A DNA stretch of 64,000 nucleotides. Origin: an uncultured Opitutales bacterium (lineage in GTDB: Bacteria > Verrucomicrobiota > Verrucomicrobiia > Opitutales > Intestinicryptomonadaceae). The notes under the pieces are model-generated. The model did no database searches and had not been told where the DNA came from. It saw only the letters and a list, made by a program, of their open reading frames with translations. Below are positions 51,742 to 60,874 of this stretch, piece after piece (position 1 is the stretch's first letter; each line of letters opens with the position of its first letter). The translations under genes and the position numbers were made by a program. The stretch is from positions 1 through 64,000 of the forward strand of contig CALXLM010000002.1 in assembly GCA_944389195.1 (NCBI GenBank). The letters are read 5' to 3'.

Positions 51742-54348
51742 TCAGTCAAGAAAGATGTCGCGTTGGCCCTGGCCTTTGTCCGGGCCTATAAGTCCTCTTT
51801 CCTCAAGCTCTTCCACTATCTCGGCTGCGCGGTTGTAGCCTACTTTTAGCTTGCGCTGCAAAAACGATATGCTCGTCTTGTTTGTCTCGCGGATTATCGA
51901 TACGGCCTTCGCCACAAGGGGGTCTCCGAATTCGCCTCCGCCGGCATCGTCAGAGTCGTCCTCTTCGGTGGCTCTGTCTATTTGCGACTGCACGTCTTCG
52001 GCGTATTGCGGTTCTCCATTTATTTTTAGGGCTTCTACAATCGCTTCTATTTCTCCGTCCGAAAGAAAAGCCCCTTGGGCGCGGACCGGATCAGAAGTAC
52101 CGTTGTTTAGGAAAAGCATGTCCCCCCAGCCGATAAGCGCCTCCGCGCCCTTTCTGTCGAGAATCGTGCGGCTATCTATTTGCGATGTCACCTTGAAGGC
52201 TATTCGCGTGGGCAGGTTGTTCTTTATAAGCCCGGTTATGACCTTTACGTCCGGGCGCTGCGTGGCTATTATCATGTGTATTCCCGCCGCTCTCGCGAGT
52301 TGCGTTATGCGCGCAATATAGTGCTCCACCTCTTTGCCGACAACGCTCATCAGATCGGCGAGTTCGTCGATTATGCATACGATATACGGCAGCTTTTCGT
52401 CGGGTATTTCCACGCTGGAGTCCCCGCCGCTTTCGGCGTTTGTTGACAGGGCGGCTTGGCGCTCTTCGGCGGTCATGTCGGCGAAATCTTCTTCGGCTCT
52501 TAGCATTTGCTCTTTGTCCCTCAGAATCTTGGCGTTGAAACCGTCTATGTTTCTGACTCCGGCCTTATTGAAAATTTGATAGCGGCGCATCATTTCGGAG
52601 GTGAGCCATTTTAATGCCGCCGCGGCTTTTTTGACGTCGCTTACGACGGGTATTAGCATGTGCGGCAGCGAGTTGTAAACTTGAAGCTCGACCATTTTCG
52701 GGTCTATCATTATTAGCCTGAGGTCCTGGGGCGTCATTTTGTAGAGCATGGATACGATTATCGTGTTTATGCAGACGCTCTTGCCCGAATTTGTGGATCC
52801 CGCGATGAGGGCGTGGGTCATCTTTTTTAGATTTGCCACAATAGGCACTCCTGTCGCGTCTTTGCCGAGGGCTATCGGTATTTCGAATTTGTTGTCGCGC
52901 CATTGTTTGGACTGCAGAACCTCGCGCATGGTCACGTTTATTCTGTGCCTGTTCGGAACTTCTATGCCCACTGTGCCGCGCCCGGGCACGGGGGCGATTA
53001 TTCTTACTTTTTCGGCTTTTATGCCTGCGGTAATGTCGTCTTCAAGGTTTGCTATGCGGCTGATTTTAACCCCGGTTGCCGGCTTTACCTCGTAGCGGGT
53101 GATGACCGGTCCCGAATACGCTTTGTCGGGAATGACCTTTACGCCGAACGATCCGATAACCTCGACGATTTCGGCAATTCTGGCGTTGTAGTCTTCGTCC
53201 GGTATTTCGCCTCTATCCACAGGTTCGGAGAGAAGTTTTAGGGAGGGGAAAACGTATCCGTTTTTCTTTTTTGGAGTCGCCGGAGCGTCGATTTTTTCAT
53301 CTATCGCCTTTGAGACTTCGATTTTCGTGGGTTCGGACGCGCTTGGCGCCGTGCCCGCCGCGGGCGCGCTGTCTGTGCGCGTTTTGGCATGCGCCGTTTC
53401 GTCAGCCCCGTCGAAATTTTCGGCGTTTTCGGGCGCGTCGAATTCTACGACTTTCGGCGGGATATCGTCGAAACGCGACGTAAAGTCGCTGATAGGCTCG
53501 TTTATAGAATCACCGTCTTCGCCGTCTGGCTCGGGCGATTCGCCGCCGCTTTCCGCCGGCTGGGAGCTTTGCGCGTTTTCGGTTTGGCTGCGCATCGATA
53601 TTTTTATGCGCCGCGGCAGGGCTGCGATTTGCCCGTCGTCTTCGTCCTCGCCGCCATCGCTTTTGCGGGAGAACAGGGCTTTAGGAAGCCATGTTAGCGC
53701 TGCCCAAGTTATCTTTGCCACGCGCACGAAGACGTGCGGGGACTTTTTCGCCGCCCCCGCCAGCTCCTTTGCCGCCTCCATCGGGCTGTCGACAAACACT
53801 ATCACCATGCATATAAAATACAGCGTTCCGACAAGCAGGCCGCTGCCGGCAGTGTTCAGAAACGGCCGCAAGAGGTTGAAGAAAACCGTTTCCCCGAATT
53901 TCCCGCCCCAACCTGACGGAAAATGCGCCGATTGAAGCGCTCCGCCGCTTGCGGCGGTTTGAATGATTGAGCACAATATAGAGAACAGGAGTAGTCCGGA
54001 AAGAGTGGCAGTTATGGTTCCTTTTGACACGGCCGACGCGCTGCGTTGAAAGCACATCGCCCCAAGCCACAGCAAATAAACGGGCACCATGTAAGAGGCC
54101 GCACCGAACAGAAGAAAAGTTGCGGAACAGAAAGTGGCGCCGAACTTGCCGCATATGTTGTCGCCCGCGCTTTGGGTGGAGGCCGTGAAAGGCTCAAAGT
54201 AGTGGCTCAAGAATATTTCCTGCCCGGGAACATAGTCGAGCATGGACAGCCCTGTCACTACTCCCGTAAAAATAAGAATAGCCGCCGCCGCCAGATGCCG
54301 GCGCCCCACTATTTCTCCCAATTTTTCGCCTCTTTTGATTTTTGCCAT
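51742..54348 (-). CDS. ftsK: DNA translocase FtsK/SpoIIIE
   Basis: This 868-residue septal motor clears and unlinks chromosomes at division. Four N-terminal membrane segments lie at about 18-210, followed by an acidic, Pro/Ala-rich linker (about 240-370). The motor has Walker A GSTNSGKS near residue 517 and Walker B VCIIDELADLM, with IATQRPDVKVITGLIKNNLPTRIAF. The C-terminal winged-helix gamma domain (AVSIIRETNKTSISFLQRKLKVGYNRAAEIVEELEERGLIGP) reads polar DNA motifs and signals to XerCD. AAGGA ten bases before the ATG at 54348 and TATAAT-like boxes upstream support the start. Confidence 0.96.
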   Translation of the reverse strand: MAKIKRGEKLGEIVGRRHLAAAAILIFTGVVTGLSMLDYVPGQEIFLSHYFEPFTASTQSAGDNICGKFGATFCSATFLLFGAASYMVPVYLLWLGAMCFQRSASAVSKGTITATLSGLLLFSILCSIIQTAASGGALQSAHFPSGWGGKFGETVFFNLLRPFLNTAGSGLLVGTLYFICMVIVFVDSPMEAAKELAGAAKKSPHVFVRVAKITWAALTWLPKALFSRKSDGGEDEDDGQIAALPRRIKISMRSQTENAQSSQPAESGGESPEPDGEDGDSINEPISDFTSRFDDIPPKVVEFDAPENAENFDGADETAHAKTRTDSAPAAGTAPSASEPTKIEVSKAIDEKIDAPATPKKKNGYVFPSLKLLSEPVDRGEIPDEDYNARIAEIVEVIGSFGVKVIPDKAYSGPVITRYEVKPATGVKISRIANLEDDITAGIKAEKVRIIAPVPGRGTVGIEVPNRHRINVTMREVLQSKQWRDNKFEIPIALGKDATGVPIVANLKKMTHALIAGSTNSGKSVCINTIIVSMLYKMTPQDLRLIMIDPKMVELQVYNSLPHMLIPVVSDVKKAAAALKWLTSEMMRRYQIFNKAGVRNIDGFNAKILRDKEQMLRAEEDFADMTAEERQAALSTNAESGGDSSVEIPDEKLPYIVCIIDELADLMSVVGKEVEHYIARITQLARAAGIHMIIATQRPDVKVITGLIKNNLPTRIAFKVTSQIDSRTILDRKGAEALIGWGDMLFLNNGTSDPVRAQGAFLSDGEIEAIVEALKINGEPQYAEDVQSQIDRATEEDDSDDAGGGEFGDPLVAKAVSIIRETNKTSISFLQRKLKVGYNRAAEIVEELEERGLIGPDKGQGQRDIFLD

Positions 54349-54423
54349 TCGGTTCAATTCCTTATATTATATATATAATACAGCAGTTCTCGTGGAATAT
54401 GACAAACAAATATTGCCGCGGTT

Positions 54424-56091
54424 TTAAAGCCGGTTTTCCAAAAGCTTTTCGGCATGGGCGAGCGCCGAAGGCGAGGACCTGTCTCCGAGCATTCTTGCCA
54501 GCTCGCATATGCGCCTGTTTCTGTCGGCGTCGATTGCGCTTATGCGCACGCTTGTGGAGTCTTTCGTTTGCGTTTTTTCAACAAGCAGGTGTCCGTTCGC
54601 GCGGGCCGCGACCTGGGGAAGGTGTGTGACGCAAAACACCTGCCTTTTTAGGGAGAGTCCGGCGAGGGCCTTCCCGACTTCCATGCCTATTTCGCCCCCG
54701 ACGTTTGCGTCCACTTCGTCGAATACGAGCACGGGGGTGTTGTCGGCCTCCGCAAGCACCGTCTTTAAAGCCAGCATCACCCGCGCAAGCTCTCCGCTTG
54801 AGGCTATTTTTGCGAGCGGCTGGGGGCGGTGCCCGGCGTTTGCAGTAAACATAAATTCCGCCGTGCTACCGCAGTCGGGCGACGGCTCTTTTGCGCGTGC
54901 CGCCTCTATTTTAAGCGAGGCGTTTTTAAAGCCGAGGCGCGAAAGCATTTTTTCGGCGGCTTCGGCGAGCGCCTTTGCGCCCCTCTTTCTTGACTCGAAA
55001 ATTTCGTCCGCCAGGGGCGACAGTTTTTTGAGTATTTCTTTTTCGGCTTTGTCGAGCCTGCGTATCGACGCGCCTATGTCGGACTGCATTTCGAGCCTTT
55101 TTGCCATTTCGCCGCGGGCCTTTCTCACAAGCTCCGGCGTGGGGCCGTACTTTCTGGAAAGCGCGAGCCATTCGGACATTTTTGCCCGCACGTCTTCGAT
55201 GCGGCTTTCGTCCATGTCGCACGAGCGCGCCAGCCGCGCGTATTCCTCCGCGACGTCCGACAGCTCCACGGCGGCGTCTTCGAGCCTTCGGGCGAGCGCC
55301 TCCGCGGCTTCGTCCGCGGCGCCGATGCCGTCGGCCAGCCTTTTTGCGCGCGCTATCGATGCGTTCGCCCCGTTTTCACCTTCGAGAAGCTCGTAAATTT
55401 CCCCCGCGTTTTCCACGATTTGGCTCGACATTTCCGCAATCCTTGAAAGCCGTTCAAGTTCCGATATGGATTCGTCGGTCGGGTTTACCGCGTCTATGGC
55501 TTCTATTTGTGAACTGATAAATTCCGCCTCGTCTGCCGACAGGCTCTTAGAGTTTTTCAGCGATTCCATTTCGGAGAGTATCCGCGCCCTTTCGGAATAC
55601 AGCCGCATGTATTCGGCGCGCGTCGCGTCGTTTCGGCAGTAGTTGTCGAGAAGCAAAAGCTGGTTTTTTGCAGAGAAGAGCTTTTGCGGCTCTTGCGGGC
55701 CGTGGAAGTCTATCCAAAGCGGGCCGAGCTCCGCCAGCGCCGACAGCGGCGCGAGCGTTCCGTTTATGAACACTCTTCCGGATTTTTCACGGCTTATCAC
55801 CCTCGACACCACAAGTGAGCCGTCGTCGCATTTTCTGAGCCCGTTCTTTTCGAGAAATGCGTCTATTTCGGAGGTGTCTGAAAAAGAGATTAAGGCCTCC
55901 ACTTTGCAAGAGTCGGCGCCTTCGCGTATAATTTCCCTGCCGCGCCTGTTTCCCGCAAGCAGCGATAGTGCCCCGAGCATGACGCTTTTCCCCGCGCCCG
56001 TCTCCCCAGTCACGGCAGTGAAGCCTTCGGAAAACTCGACGCGCGCCTCGTCCATAAGCGCGAGGTTTGAAATCTTTAAAAATTCAATCAT
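54424..56091 (-). CDS. recN: DNA repair protein RecN
   Basis: This 555-residue SMC-like ATPase acts at double-strand breaks. It begins MIEFLKISNLALMDEARVEF with Walker A GETGAGKS (29-36). A long coiled coil with the central apex lies at about 165-365. The C-terminal head has SSGELARVMLALKTVLAEADNTPVLVFDEVDANVGGEIGMEVGKAL (signature and Walker B) and CVTHLPQVAARANGHLLVEK. AAGGAA directly before the ATG at 56091 fixes the start; 76 in-frame codons upstream run into the divergent lpxC gene and are not real. The stop lies 75 bases before ftsK. Confidence 0.96.
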   Translation of the reverse strand: MIEFLKISNLALMDEARVEFSEGFTAVTGETGAGKSVMLGALSLLAGNRRGREIIREGADSCKVEALISFSDTSEIDAFLEKNGLRKCDDGSLVVSRVISREKSGRVFINGTLAPLSALAELGPLWIDFHGPQEPQKLFSAKNQLLLLDNYCRNDATRAEYMRLYSERARILSEMESLKNSKSLSADEAEFISSQIEAIDAVNPTDESISELERLSRIAEMSSQIVENAGEIYELLEGENGANASIARAKRLADGIGAADEAAEALARRLEDAAVELSDVAEEYARLARSCDMDESRIEDVRAKMSEWLALSRKYGPTPELVRKARGEMAKRLEMQSDIGASIRRLDKAEKEILKKLSPLADEIFESRKRGAKALAEAAEKMLSRLGFKNASLKIEAARAKEPSPDCGSTAEFMFTANAGHRPQPLAKIASSGELARVMLALKTVLAEADNTPVLVFDEVDANVGGEIGMEVGKALAGLSLKRQVFCVTHLPQVAARANGHLLVEKTQTKDSTSVRISAIDADRNRRICELARMLGDRSSPSALAHAEKLLENRL

Positions 56092-56288
56092 TTCCTTTTG
56101 GAATGTTTCTGCGGCGATGTTTGCATTTTTCCGGCGATTTTCCAAGCACGATTTTTGCCTGCGGCGCGGAGCCAATATTTCCCATGCGTTCGCGCATTTG
56201 CGTGATTCCGCTTTGAATAACCTTGACAAACAAGCGCATAAGATAAGAATCGGCCGTTTGATTTTTTTATACCTGGACGGATTTTCAG

Positions 56289-57641
56289 ATGAAACAAAGA
56301 ACCATTTTAAGGGAAGCATCGATAAGCGGCACGGCTTTGCACAGCGCCGCCGAAGTCACTTTGACGTTAAAGCCCGCGCCGGAGAACACGGGCATAGTTT
56401 TCCGCCGCAAAGACATTTACGCAAAGCCGGAGCTTCGTCCGCATATTTCCCTGATATCTCAGGATTTGGTCAGGAACACGGGGGTGTCGGAGGGCCACGT
56501 TAAACTCCACACGATAGAGCACGTTGTAAGCGCGTTGAACGGCATGAACGTCGACAACTGCATCATCGAGATGAACGCCGACGAGCCGCCGATTCTCGAC
56601 GGCTCCTCCAAGTTTTTTGTGAACCTGATACAGCAGGCCGAACCCGTCGAGCAGGAGGCGGAGCGCGCGGAGTTTTCCCTTGTGGAGCCCGTTTCCGTGT
56701 CGGACGGAAACCGCTCGCTGATAGCGCTGCCGTACGACGGCTTGAAAATAACCTGCACTTCGGCGGACGACAGGGGCATCCACACGCAGCATCTTTCGAT
56801 AGACATAGATCCGGAAACGTATCAGGCTTCGATTGCTCCGGCGAGGACGTTTACCATTTACGAGGACATCGAGCCCCTTTTAAAAATGGGGAAAATCCAG
56901 GGGGGAAGCTTGGATTCGGCGATTGTCATAAAGGGGAACAAGATTTTATCCAAGGAGCCGCTGCGTTTTCAGGACGAATTTGTAAGGCATAAGATTCTCG
57001 ACATAATCGGCGATATCGCGCTTTTGGGCGTAAAGTTAAAGGCGCACATAGTGGCGGTGCGCCCGGGGCACGCTCTCAACGCAAAGCTTACCGAAAAGAT
57101 ATACCGCCAGATGGAGGCTCTGAAGAATGCTCCAAAGGCGCAGTCCAAACAGAAGGGAGGCGCGCCTGAGCAGCACCATAAGATATTTACCGAGGCCACT
57201 CTCGACGCGCGCAGGATTCTCGAGCTGCTTCCGCACAGGTATCCGTTCGTGCTTATCGACCGCATAACGGAGACGCGCGGGAACACGGAGCTTACCGCCA
57301 TAAAAAATGTCACCTTAAACGAGCAGTTCTTTCAGGGCCATTTTCCCGGAAATCCGGTAATGCCGGGCGTGCTGCAGCTTGAGGCGATGGCGCAGGCTGC
57401 CGGGATTCTGATGCTGAGGCAGATAGACGGCGAGGACAAGCTTGCGTTTTTTATGAGCGCCGACAAGGTGAAGTTCAGGCGCGCCGTAAAGCCCGGGGAC
57501 CAGCTGCAAATAGACGTTAAAATAACGAAGTCGAGAGGGGAAAAAATAGCCTGCGCCGAGGCCACATGCAAGGTTGCCGGAAAAGTGGTTTCGTCGGCCG
57601 ACCTGATGTTTGCAGTTCTCGACGCTGCGGACGCCCCTTAA
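56289..57641 (+). CDS. lpxC-fabZ: Fused UDP-3-O-acyl-GlcNAc deacetylase / hydroxyacyl-ACP dehydratase
   Basis: This 450-residue bifunctional enzyme combines lipid A step 2 with fatty-acid dehydration. LpxC (about 1-280): [17 protein letters not shown], zinc ligands in [13 protein letters not shown] (H74, H78) and [15 protein letters not shown]. FabZ (about 305-450): [13 protein letters not shown] with H316, and [26 protein letters not shown] with E365. A Lys/Gln-rich linker joins them. Such fusions are known in Bacteroidetes and PVC bacteria. The gene lies divergent from recN and 26 bases upstream of lpxA. Both active sites look intact. Confidence 0.97.
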   Translation: MKQRTILREASISGTALHSAAEVTLTLKPAPENTGIVFRRKDIYAKPELRPHISLISQDLVRNTGVSEGHVKLHTIEHVVSALNGMNVDNCIIEMNADEPPILDGSSKFFVNLIQQAEPVEQEAERAEFSLVEPVSVSDGNRSLIALPYDGLKITCTSADDRGIHTQHLSIDIDPETYQASIAPARTFTIYEDIEPLLKMGKIQGGSLDSAIVIKGNKILSKEPLRFQDEFVRHKILDIIGDIALLGVKLKAHIVAVRPGHALNAKLTEKIYRQMEALKNAPKAQSKQKGGAPEQHHKIFTEATLDARRILELLPHRYPFVLIDRITETRGNTELTAIKNVTLNEQFFQGHFPGNPVMPGVLQLEAMAQAAGILMLRQIDGEDKLAFFMSADKVKFRRAVKPGDQLQIDVKITKSRGEKIACAEATCKVAGKVVSSADLMFAVLDAADAP

Positions 57642-57667
57642 AACCAAAAAACTATGACGACGTTGAA

Positions 57668-58447
57668 ATGACGAAAATTCATCCAACCGCAATTGTTGAA
57701 AAGGGAGCCGAATTGGACGACGGCGTGGAGGTGGGCGCTTACGCCTACATAGGGCCGGAGGTCAGGATAGGGAAAAATACGGTCGTCGCCCACCACGCAA
57801 CGGTGGACGGCAACACGTCATTGGGCTGCGACAACTCGGTTTTCCCGTACGCCTTTATCGGCGGCAAGACACACGATTTGAAATACCGCGGCGGAAAGCC
57901 CGGCCTTGTGATAGGCGATAGAAACGTGTTTCGCGAATACACCACCGCCCACCTCGCCACGTCGGACGGGCGCAATACCGTTATCGGGAACGACAACAAT
58001 ATTTTGGCGTACAGCCACATTGCACACGACTGTGTCGTGGGAAACAAAATCGTCATGAGCTCGCACGCCGCGCTCGGCGGGCACGTGGTTCTTGAAGACA
58101 ACGCCGTAATCGGCTGGGGAAGCGGGGCGCATCAATTTTGCCGGATAGGGGCTTATGCCATGCTCAGCGCAAGTTCAAAACTCGTAAAGGATTTGCCTCC
58201 GTTTTTTATGGCGGACGGTTCGCCCGCCGAGGTGTGCGCGATAAACAAAATAAACATGCAGCGCAACGGTTTTTCAGTCGAGGAGATAGACGTGGCGTAC
58301 AGCGCGTTCAAGCTGATTTACAGGCAGAGGCTTTCGAGGACTCACGCCATAGAGGAGTTGGCAAAGCGCGAAAACGCCGCCGGAAGCCGCGTGGTGTCCG
58401 CCATACTGGAATTCGCGTGCGGAGAGAGCGAGCGCGGATTGGCGTAG
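57668..58447 (+). CDS. lpxA: UDP-GlcNAc acyltransferase
   Basis: This 259-residue left-handed beta-helix protein acylates UDP-GlcNAc, the first step of lipid A. Hexapeptide repeats run from THPTAIVEKGAELDDGVEVGAYAYIGPEVRIG-like MTKIHPTAIVEKGAEL through NILAYSHIAHDCVVGNKIVMSSHAALGGHV, where the His of SHIAHDC is the catalytic base region. The C-terminal helices have YRQRLSRTHAIEEL. I start at the ATG at 57668; a 5-codon frame (57653-57670) overlaps it as ATGA and could couple translation to lpxC-fabZ. lpxD and lpxB are not in the window. Confidence 0.96.
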   Translation: MTKIHPTAIVEKGAELDDGVEVGAYAYIGPEVRIGKNTVVAHHATVDGNTSLGCDNSVFPYAFIGGKTHDLKYRGGKPGLVIGDRNVFREYTTAHLATSDGRNTVIGNDNNILAYSHIAHDCVVGNKIVMSSHAALGGHVVLEDNAVIGWGSGAHQFCRIGAYAMLSASSKLVKDLPPFFMADGSPAEVCAINKINMQRNGFSVEEIDVAYSAFKLIYRQRLSRTHAIEELAKRENAAGSRVVSAILEFACGESERGLA

Positions 58448-58508
58448 CCGGATTATAGGCGCGCCAGATGCCGGCCGCGGAGTTGCATTTGCGCCTTTCT
58501 TTAATTTT

Positions 58509-59081
58509 ATGGGAACAAGCCTTGTAAAGCTCGCTCACAGTATTGCGCGCGATTTTTTGTCGGGGGTCGAGCCATTGTACGCCGTTGACGCCACTGTCGG
58601 GAACGGGTATGACACCCTTTTTTTGGCGGGGCTTGCCGGGGCGTCGGGAAGGGTATTCGGATTTGACGTGCAGGCGGAGGCGATTGCGCGCGCGCGCGGG
58701 CTTTTGGAAAAAAACGCGCTGTCGGGCGTTGCCGACTTGTTTCTTTGCGGGCACGAGCGCATGGAGGATTTTATTCCTCCGGAGTTATCCGGAAGGATAG
58801 GCTGCGTTTTTTTCAATCTCGGCTGGCTTCCGGGTTCCGACAAATCGACGATAACGAAACCGGATACGACGCTTGCGGCACTCAGGGCTTCCATGCGCCT
58901 TTTGGGGGGCGGGCGCTGCATGCTTTCCGCGCTGTGCTATCGCGGGCACGCGGGGGGGCAGGAGGAGTATGAGGCGGTGGAGTCGTTTTTTTGCGAAACT
59001 TTCGGGACGGCTTTCGATTCGTTTTCCGACCTCGCCAACAAAGTTTCGCCCGTGCTGTTGGCTGCAAAGTTTTCCTCGTGA
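58509..59081 (+). CDS. mnmM: MnmM/YtqB-like SAM-dependent methyltransferase
   Basis: This 190-residue Rossmann methyltransferase has motif I in AVDATVGNGYDTLFLAGLAG, motif II in GFDVQAEAIARARGLL, and CVFFNLGWLPGSDKSTITKPDTTLAALR, which matches the FNLGYLPGGDK signature of YtqB. YtqB (MnmM) puts the last methyl group on mnm5s2U34 of tRNAs in Gram-positive bacteria. Here the role is inferred from motif likeness. It follows lpxA by 61 bases. Confidence 0.85.
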   Translation: MGTSLVKLAHSIARDFLSGVEPLYAVDATVGNGYDTLFLAGLAGASGRVFGFDVQAEAIARARGLLEKNALSGVADLFLCGHERMEDFIPPELSGRIGCVFFNLGWLPGSDKSTITKPDTTLAALRASMRLLGGGRCMLSALCYRGHAGGQEEYEAVESFFCETFGTAFDSFSDLANKVSPVLLAAKFSS

Positions 59082-59137
59082 AATAAATTGTAAAAAAATG
59101 TTTAAAAAAAAATACAACTGATTCATCTTATAAAAAT

Positions 59138-59617
59138 ATGGAAAAACTTTTAAGACTCATGCTTGACGGCGAAGCGCTGTCCACGGAACAAATGGGAAGG
59201 ATTCTCGGATACACGCGCGAGGAACTGGACGCCGAGCTGAAAAAGATGTACGACGAGGGGATTTTGCTCGGCTGGCGCCCGGTGATAAATCCGGACGTCG
59301 AAGATTCCACCGTGCACGCGGCGATAGAGCTGCGCATAAACCCGGAGCGCGACGGCGGATTCGACAGGCTCGCGCAGCGCATAAGCAGGTTCGACCAGGT
59401 TGATTCGTGCTACCTGATGAGCGGGGCGTACGATCTCCTTTTGTTCGTAAAGGCGAAATCTCTGCGCGGAGTGGCGAGCTTTGTTTACGAGAAGCTCGCG
59501 ACAATCGGAGGTGTCACTTCGACTGCCACGCATTTCTTCTTGAAGACGTACAAGCAGCAGGGTTTTCTCATTCAAAAGGACGTTAACGGAGGGGACAGGC
59601 TTTTTTATTCCCCGTAG
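59138..59617 (+). CDS. Lrp/AsnC-family transcriptional regulator
   Basis: This 159-residue protein has an N-terminal winged-helix region (LRLMLDGEALSTEQMGRILGYTREELDAELKKMYDEGILLGWRPVINP) and a C-terminal RAM domain (VHAAIELRINPERDGGFDRLAQRISRFDQVDSCYLMSGAYDLLLFVKAKSL) that senses amino acids. It lies just upstream of an aminotransferase on the same strand, the usual arrangement for a local regulator of amino-acid metabolism. A TATAAA at 59129-59134 is only three bases before the ATG, so the real promoter is unclear. Confidence 0.92.
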   Translation: MEKLLRLMLDGEALSTEQMGRILGYTREELDAELKKMYDEGILLGWRPVINPDVEDSTVHAAIELRINPERDGGFDRLAQRISRFDQVDSCYLMSGAYDLLLFVKAKSLRGVASFVYEKLATIGGVTSTATHFFLKTYKQQGFLIQKDVNGGDRLFYSP

Positions 59618-59704
59618 CGGCCGCCTTTGCGGATTTCTCGCGCCTGGCGCAGAAAGCCGCGTGCCCCGGTCTATTTTACAATACTCAATTTGCAATACAA
59701 AGAA

Positions 59705-60871
59705 ATGAAAGATCCAAGGGAATTTGTGGCAAGCCATGTAGGAGCCATTCCGCGTTCCGGAATACGTGAGTTTTTTGCCATAGCCGCAACAATGGAAGAC
59801 GCCATATCTCTCGGAATAGGCGAGCCCGATTTCGTCACGCCGTGGCATATACGCGAGGCCGCCATTTTCGCGCTCGAAAAGGGAAAGACGTCTTATACCG
59901 ACAATCTCGGCCTTCGTAGGCTGCGCGGCGAAATATCGAAGTATGTGGCAAAAAACTTTGGGGTTGAATACGATCCCGTTTCGGAGATAATGGTCGGGGT
60001 GGGGGTTTCGGAGGTGTTTGATTGCGCCATAAGGGCAATCGTAAACCCCGGCGACAAAATCATGTACCACGAGCCGTGTTTTGTGTCGTATTCTCCGAGC
60101 GTGCGTCTGTGCCACGGGATACCCGTGGCGGTAAGGACGCGCGGAGAGGACGGATTCTCGTTCAATATGGACGAAGTCCGCAAATCGTGGGAGCCGGGGT
60201 GCAAGGCGATAGTCATAAATTTTCCGACAAACCCCACGGGGGGTGTTGCCGACGCGGAGAGGCTCAAAGAGCTTGCCGAATTTGCCGCCGAAAAAGACAT
60301 GCTCGTAATAACCGACGAAATATATTCCGAGCTCACATACGACGGAGGGCACGTTTCCATCGCGTCGTTTGACGGAATGAAAGACAGGTGCGTGTTTTTG
60401 CACGGATTTTCGAAGGCTTTTGCCATGACCGGATTCAGGATAGGATACGCATGCGCCCCGAAGGCGGTGATAGAGGCGATGATGAAGGTTCACCAATACG
60501 CGATCATGTGCGCGCCAATCGTTTCGCAGGAGGCCGCTGTTGAGGCGCTCGCGAACGGGCGCGAATCTATGGAAAAAATGCGCGAACAATACCGCCGGCG
60601 CCGCGACTATATCGTCGGGCGATTTAACGGAATGGGTTTGGATTGCCATTGCCCGAAGGGGACGTTTTACGCCTTTCCCTCCGTAAAAAGATTCGGAATG
60701 AGCTCGATGGACTTTGCGAAGAAAATTTTGGAAGATTCAAAGGTGGCGGTCGTTCCGGGTTCGGCTTTCGGCGAGTCCGGTGAGGGGTATGTGAGGGCGA
60801 GCTTTTCTACAAGCTATGAAAACCTCGTCGAGGCCGCCGACAGAATGGAGGCGGCAATTTCAAAATGGTAG
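59705..60871 (+). CDS. Class I/II PLP aminotransferase (aspartate/aromatic type)
   Basis: This 388-residue cytoplasmic enzyme has TDNLGLRRLRGEISKYVAKNFGVEYDP, NFPTNPTGGVADAERLKELAEFA, and the PLP-binding Lys237 in LHGFSKAFAMTGFRIGYACAP. FSTSYENLVEAADRM near the end is typical of the MalY/AspC-like fold-type I group. It is probably regulated by the Lrp protein 88 bases upstream. I start at the ATG at 59705, where homology-like sequence begins. The substrate is not clear. Confidence 0.92.
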   Translation: MKDPREFVASHVGAIPRSGIREFFAIAATMEDAISLGIGEPDFVTPWHIREAAIFALEKGKTSYTDNLGLRRLRGEISKYVAKNFGVEYDPVSEIMVGVGVSEVFDCAIRAIVNPGDKIMYHEPCFVSYSPSVRLCHGIPVAVRTRGEDGFSFNMDEVRKSWEPGCKAIVINFPTNPTGGVADAERLKELAEFAAEKDMLVITDEIYSELTYDGGHVSIASFDGMKDRCVFLHGFSKAFAMTGFRIGYACAPKAVIEAMMKVHQYAIMCAPIVSQEAAVEALANGRESMEKMREQYRRRRDYIVGRFNGMGLDCHCPKGTFYAFPSVKRFGMSSMDFAKKILEDSKVAVVPGSAFGESGEGYVRASFSTSYENLVEAADRMEAAISKW

Positions 60872-60874
60872 CGC

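Noticed and set aside
54509-55396. 295-codon open frame on the plus strand
   Set aside because: It is antisense to recN with Ser/Ala-rich low complexity.
59150-60649. 499-codon open frame on the minus strand
   Set aside because: It is antisense to the Lrp and aminotransferase genes, both of which have full family motifs; the translation has no domain and reflects codon bias of the real genes.
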